Position numbers and translations under genes: made by a program. From an uncultured Alphaproteobacteria bacterium (GTDB lineage: Bacteria > Pseudomonadota > Alphaproteobacteria > Rhizobiales > Hyphomicrobiaceae): a stretch of 9,211 bases of DNA. The notes under the pieces were generated by a model, which was given only the letters and a program-made list of their open reading frames with translations, did not search any database and was not told the DNA's origin. Where the stretch lies: positions 1-9,211 of the forward strand of contig CALFEM010000358.1 of assembly GCA_937950105.1 (NCBI GenBank). Direction: 5' to 3'. Below, piece after piece: positions 6,865-9,211 of this stretch (position 1 is its first letter; every line of letters begins with the position of its first letter).

Positions 6865-7275
6865 ATGCGTAATCCGAGATCGATCCTCGGCGCGGCGATC
6901 GCCGCCGTTGCCCTTTGTGGCGCGGCGCTGCCTGCCGCCGCCGGTACCACCCGCATCGAGACGCGCCCGTTCTACGGTGCCGTCGTCACCATCGAGGAAG
7001 GCGTGCGCGTGTTCCGCCCGCTGCCGAACACCGACCGCGTCATCATCAATCCGGGCGGGCAGACGCCGCTGTCGCTCGGCTTCAACGAGACCTACGTCAA
7101 CGAGCGCAACTACAACTACAATTACAACTCGACCGAAAGTGGCGGCGGCGGTCGCGGCGGCGTTCCCTACGGCGTCGGCGGCTTCTATGGCTACGGCCAC
7201 GGCAAAGGGCACCACGGCGGCCGCAACGGCGGCCAGCACTACGGCGGAGGCATGCCGGGTCGTGGCGTGCGCTGA
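6865..7275 (+). CDS. Small secreted protein of unknown function with Gly/His/Tyr/Asn-rich tail
   Basis: A 136-residue protein exported by a clear Sec signal peptide: Arg2 and Arg5, a hydrophobic stretch from about residue 7 to 22, and an AXA site giving cleavage after Ala26. The mature part has a compact core (27-76) containing RPFYGAVVTIEEGVRVFRPL and RVIINPGG, then the short repeat NYNYNYN (82-88), then a Gly-rich tail (93-134) with seven Tyr/His-rich patches such as HGKGHHGG and GGQHYGGG. Similar small periplasmic or surface proteins occur in Hyphomicrobiales without known role, as I recall. The His-rich tail could bind metal or interact with surfaces, but nothing proves it. The start at 6865 is chosen because AAGGAGG lies 9 bases upstream and because it begins the signal peptide; an upstream in-frame start (6814) would fall within the leader hairpins. 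It stands alone between metW and truA. Confidence 0.75.
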   Translation: MRNPRSILGAAIAAVALCGAALPAAAGTTRIETRPFYGAVVTIEEGVRVFRPLPNTDRVIINPGGQTPLSLGFNETYVNERNYNYNYNSTESGGGGRGGVPYGVGGFYGYGHGKGHHGGRNGGQHYGGGMPGRGVR

Positions 7276-7504
7276 CTGCTGGCGTGGGCCGCGAGCAAGA
7301 ATGGGCTTCGTAGTCACAGCTTGAGAGCGTCCAGTTCGCGCTTCCGATGGGGGCGCAAGCGCAAATGCACTTTTGGTCACACGCGATCGGGCTCTCTCGG
7401 CTTGAGGCGCGAGGCTGACATCGCTACGAGTTGGCGGGCGTGGTTGGGTGAACCCTGGCTGCGCCTTTGCCTTGTTTGCGACGACGCACCGGGCCATCCG
7501 ACAC
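7276..7504. other. Intergenic region before truA
   Basis: No gene is supported in these 229 bases. A hairpin GCGCTT/AAGCGC (7338-7343 with 7357-7362, 13-base loop), followed at 7370 by CTTTT, could end transcription of the secreted-protein gene but is weak. The truA frame stays open back to a GTG at 7448. No clear promoter or ribosome binding site for truA is visible. Confidence 0.4.
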
Positions 7505-8281
7505 ATGCCGCGCTACCGCATCACCATCGAGTATGACGGCACGCCGTTCGTCGGCTGGCAGCGCCAGGCCGCCGGCGTCAGCGTGCAAGGCGCCATCGAG
7601 GATGCCATCCACGCCTTCTGTGGCGAGCGGGTGACGATCCGCGCGGCCGGGCGCACCGATGCGGGCGTGCACGCCACGGCGCAGGTGGCGCATTTCGATC
7701 TCGACCGCGCGCGCGACCCGTTCGTCATCCGCGCGGCCATCAACCAGCACCTGAAGCCGCGCCACGCCGTGGTGCTGGAATGTGCCGGGACGGCGGCGGA
7801 TTTCGACGCGCGGTTTTCCGCGACCGCGCGCCACTATCTCTACCGCATCCTCAATCGCCGCGCGCCGCCGGCTCTCGACGCACACCGCGTCTGGTGGGTG
7901 GCGATCGACCTCGACGCAGGCGCCATGGCAGAGGGTGCGGCGCATCTTATCGGCCGCCACGACTTCACGACGTTTCGCGCCGCGCAATGCCAGGCGTCAT
8001 CACCTCTACGCACGCTCGACCGGCTCGATGTGACGCGCGATGGTGACGTGATCGAGATCCGTGCGTCGGCGCGCTCGTTCCTGCATCATCAGGTGCGCTC
8101 GATGGTCGGCAGCCTGAAGTACGTCGGCGAGGGCAAGTGGCGTCCCGAGGACATGGCCCGTGCTCTGGCGGCGCGCGACCGCAAGGCGTGCGGCGTCGTG
8201 GCGCCCGCGAGCGGCCTCTACCTCATCGGCGTCGACTACGGCGCACGCAGTGCTGGCGCTAACGACCAAGACGGCGATTGA
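7505..8281 (+). CDS. truA: tRNA pseudouridine(38-40) synthase
   Basis: A 258-residue TruA, which isomerises uridines 38, 39 and 40 in the anticodon stem-loop of many tRNAs to pseudouridine in the cytoplasm. Seen: the N-terminal strand [19 protein letters not shown] (3-21), the catalytic motif GRTDAGVHA (49-57) with Asp52 as nucleophile, [16 protein letters not shown] in the middle, and the C-terminal half with [10 protein letters not shown] and [11 protein letters not shown], then the substrate-binding end [11 protein letters not shown]. Length is normal and all expected motifs are intact. The ATG at 7505 gives the family's usual N-terminus; no strong ribosome binding site precedes it, and a GTG at 7448 would add 19 residues without family similarity. 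In many Alphaproteobacteria truA follows def and fmt; those genes are not beside it here. Confidence 0.96.
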   Translation: MPRYRITIEYDGTPFVGWQRQAAGVSVQGAIEDAIHAFCGERVTIRAAGRTDAGVHATAQVAHFDLDRARDPFVIRAAINQHLKPRHAVVLECAGTAADFDARFSATARHYLYRILNRRAPPALDAHRVWWVAIDLDAGAMAEGAAHLIGRHDFTTFRAAQCQASSPLRTLDRLDVTRDGDVIEIRASARSFLHHQVRSMVGSLKYVGEGKWRPEDMARALAARDRKACGVVAPASGLYLIGVDYGARSAGANDQDGD

Positions 8282-8416
8282 GTGGCGCGAGCAATGGTAC
8301 CTCAGGCCGGGTAATCGAACGTCCGCATGTCCTGACGGCGCTTGCCCTTGACATGACTAATCTGGCGCTGATCCATGCGTATTCAATATTGCTGCGAATC
8401 TAGGATGGAGTCTCTG
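8282..8416. other. Intergenic region between truA and the small membrane protein gene
   Basis: These 135 bases contain a perfect -35-like TTGACA (8348-8353), but no good -10 at 16-18 bases; the nearest AT-rich candidate, around TATTCAATAT (8380-8389), is too far. No terminator for truA is seen. From here on the DNA is visibly less GC-rich than before. Confidence 0.35.
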
Positions 8417-8677
8417 ATGTACGGACTGATCGGATTCGTTATAGCCGTGTTTGTGCGCGACATGCGACTCGGGTTCGTGCTCATGGTAGCTTTCTGCGGG
8501 CTATCAGCAGTTGCGGCGTCAATGATGCTAGATATCCCGGCTCTTCGTGCCGTGCCGCTCGCCCTACTCTCCGGTGCAGTTTGGTTCGGAATCGGCCACG
8601 TCGTTGTGAGGGCTTTAGACAGCCTTGAGGTTTGGTTCCAGCGACGCATCGTGGCGCAGACAAAACAATCGCGTTAA
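8417..8677 (+). CDS. Small integral membrane protein, unknown
   Basis: An 86-residue hydrophobic protein that I cannot assign to a family. Hydrophobic segments lie at about residues 3-13, 19-38 and 44-64, the last two long enough to span the membrane; the C-terminal 20 residues are hydrophilic and positively charged (FQRRIVAQTKQSR), suggesting that they face the cytoplasm. The start at 8417 was chosen because GGAG (8407-8410) lies 6 bases upstream; in-frame ATGs at 8405 and 8375 would add 4 or 14 residues (the longer one with two adjacent Cys) and are less well supported. Codon use differs from its neighbours, with several CTA codons, one TTA and ATA and TAA as stop, which together with the lower GC content suggests recent acquisition or a poorly expressed gene. 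It is separated from both neighbours by more than 130 bases and shows no operon partner. Confidence 0.6.
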   Translation: MYGLIGFVIAVFVRDMRLGFVLMVAFCGLSAVAASMMLDIPALRAVPLALLSGAVWFGIGHVVVRALDSLEVWFQRRIVAQTKQSR

Positions 8678-8838
8678 TTGTTCTGGATCGATCGCTCTGA
8701 CCTCAAGAGGCGCTACGACTTTGGAGTTGGTGAATACCTGGTGCGCGTAACGGCGCGACGCCCTTGCAATCGAACGGCTTGATTGTTCAATAGCTGTACT
8801 CGGCATGAAGCACCCGCTCGCAAACCGGAACGCTCGAG
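8678..8838. other. AT-richer intergenic region
   Basis: No gene is supported in these 161 bases. TTGCAA (8764-8769) followed after 18 bases by CAATAG (8788-8793) is a possible but poor promoter for the next gene. A short inverted repeat TTGA-TTGT-TCAA (8779-8790 region) overlaps it. Nothing resembling a tRNA or a terminator with a T-run was found. Confidence 0.35.
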
Positions 8839-9211
8839 ATGACAACGGGGACGCTCAAACAGGCCATACAGCAGCAGCGTCAGGAGCTGACGGCTCGGCT
8901 CGGCGCCAGCATGCGTGCCCTCGCAGGCAGATGCCGCGATGTCTTTGCCGATCGCGCCGCCGTCGAGGCGATACTCGCCGCCGAACTCGCCGGAATGCCG
9001 CATTGCAAGCATCTCTTCGCGCTCGACGCGCACGGCCGCCAGTTCGTCGACAACATCACGCGCGACGGACGTGATCCGTCCCACTTCGGACGCGATCGCT
9101 CGCGCCGGCCCTATCTCGAGGGTGTCGTCGGCAGCACGGATTTCAAGCTGTCGGAAGCCTACATCAGCCGCAACCGCAAGCGGCCGATGCTGACGGCGGT
9201 GCAGGTGGTGC
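8839..9211 (+). CDS. PDC/Cache sensor-domain protein (partial, 3' end outside window)
   Basis: The first 124 codons of a gene open to the right edge. Residues 5-50 look helical and Gln/Arg/Ala-rich. Residues 55-124 resemble a PDC (Cache-type) sensor domain: HLFALDAHGRQFVDNIT, then GRDRSRRPYLEG (84-95) and LSEAYISRNRKRPMLTAVQV (104-123), matching the usual pattern of D-G-x-Q, D-R-S-x-R-P-Y and S-x-A-Y-I-S followed by P-x-L-T. Such domains bind small ligands and are normally coupled to an output domain (kinase, cyclase or phosphodiesterase, methyl-accepting) that would lie beyond the edge; none is visible. No signal peptide or N-terminal membrane segment is seen, unlike periplasmic Cache receptors, so a cytoplasmic sensor is possible. 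The ATG at 8839 is the first start codon after an in-frame stop at 8806; the ribosome binding site is weak (GGAA at 8827). Confidence 0.65.
   Translation, partial: MTTGTLKQAIQQQRQELTARLGASMRALAGRCRDVFADRAAVEAILAAELAGMPHCKHLFALDAHGRQFVDNITRDGRDPSHFGRDRSRRPYLEGVVGSTDFKLSEAYISRNRKRPMLTAVQVV

Noticed and set aside
7321..7536. Plus-strand 71-codon frame between the secreted-protein gene and truA
   Set aside because: Arg/Ser-rich, non-ATG start, no ribosome binding site, and it runs into truA in another frame.
8290..8345. Reverse-strand stretch resembling a tRNA T-loop (GTTCGAT) with ACCA nearby
   Set aside because: The flanking bases do not form a T-arm stem, and no acceptor, D or anticodon arm could be found. 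Chance resemblance.
8615..8845. Minus-strand frame of 76 codons overlapping the small membrane protein gene
   Set aside because: No similarity or ribosome binding site seen, and it overlaps a better supported gene on the other strand.

Overview
The window is GC-rich chromosomal DNA whose proteins, operon architecture and riboswitch all point to an alphaproteobacterium, probably of the order Hyphomicrobiales (Rhizobiales). The best evidence is a SAM-II riboswitch in front of metX, a class known mainly from Alphaproteobacteria, next to a divergent hisC-tyrA pair and a metX-metW pair. I cannot name the genus. This is mostly ordinary core metabolism, with one less typical stretch at the right end.

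Left half, minus strand (read right to left): hisC (histidinol-phosphate/aromatic aminotransferase), tyrA (prephenate/arogenate dehydrogenase, overlapping hisC by 1 base) and a ChaC-type gamma-glutamylcyclotransferase 9 bases further on form one tight transcription unit. After an 80-base gap come an LpxH-like metallophosphoesterase and a GT4 glycosyltransferase, which overlap by 1 base. The glycosyltransferase runs off the left edge. The first unit makes histidine, tyrosine and phenylalanine precursors. The second looks like a lipid or envelope glycosylation pair.

Centre (4513-4835): a divergent regulatory region. It holds a plausible sigma70 promoter for metX, a SAM-II aptamer starting almost at the predicted transcript start, and a long hairpin followed by T-runs that could be the riboswitch's transcription terminator. 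A weaker candidate promoter for hisC lies on the other strand.

Right half, plus strand: metX and metW (4-base ATGA overlap) carry out and support homoserine acylation in methionine synthesis, controlled by SAM through the riboswitch. Then come a small secreted Gly/His/Tyr/Asn-rich protein with a structured leader, truA (tRNA pseudouridine synthase), a small hydrophobic membrane protein in visibly AT-richer DNA, and the 5' part of a PDC-sensor-domain gene cut by the window end.

I found no tRNA, rRNA, CRISPR array, insertion sequence or phage gene. The observations most worth checking are the riboswitch expression platform, the folded leader of the secreted protein gene, the phosphoesterase-glycosyltransferase pair, and the Arg-rich tail of the ChaC homologue.
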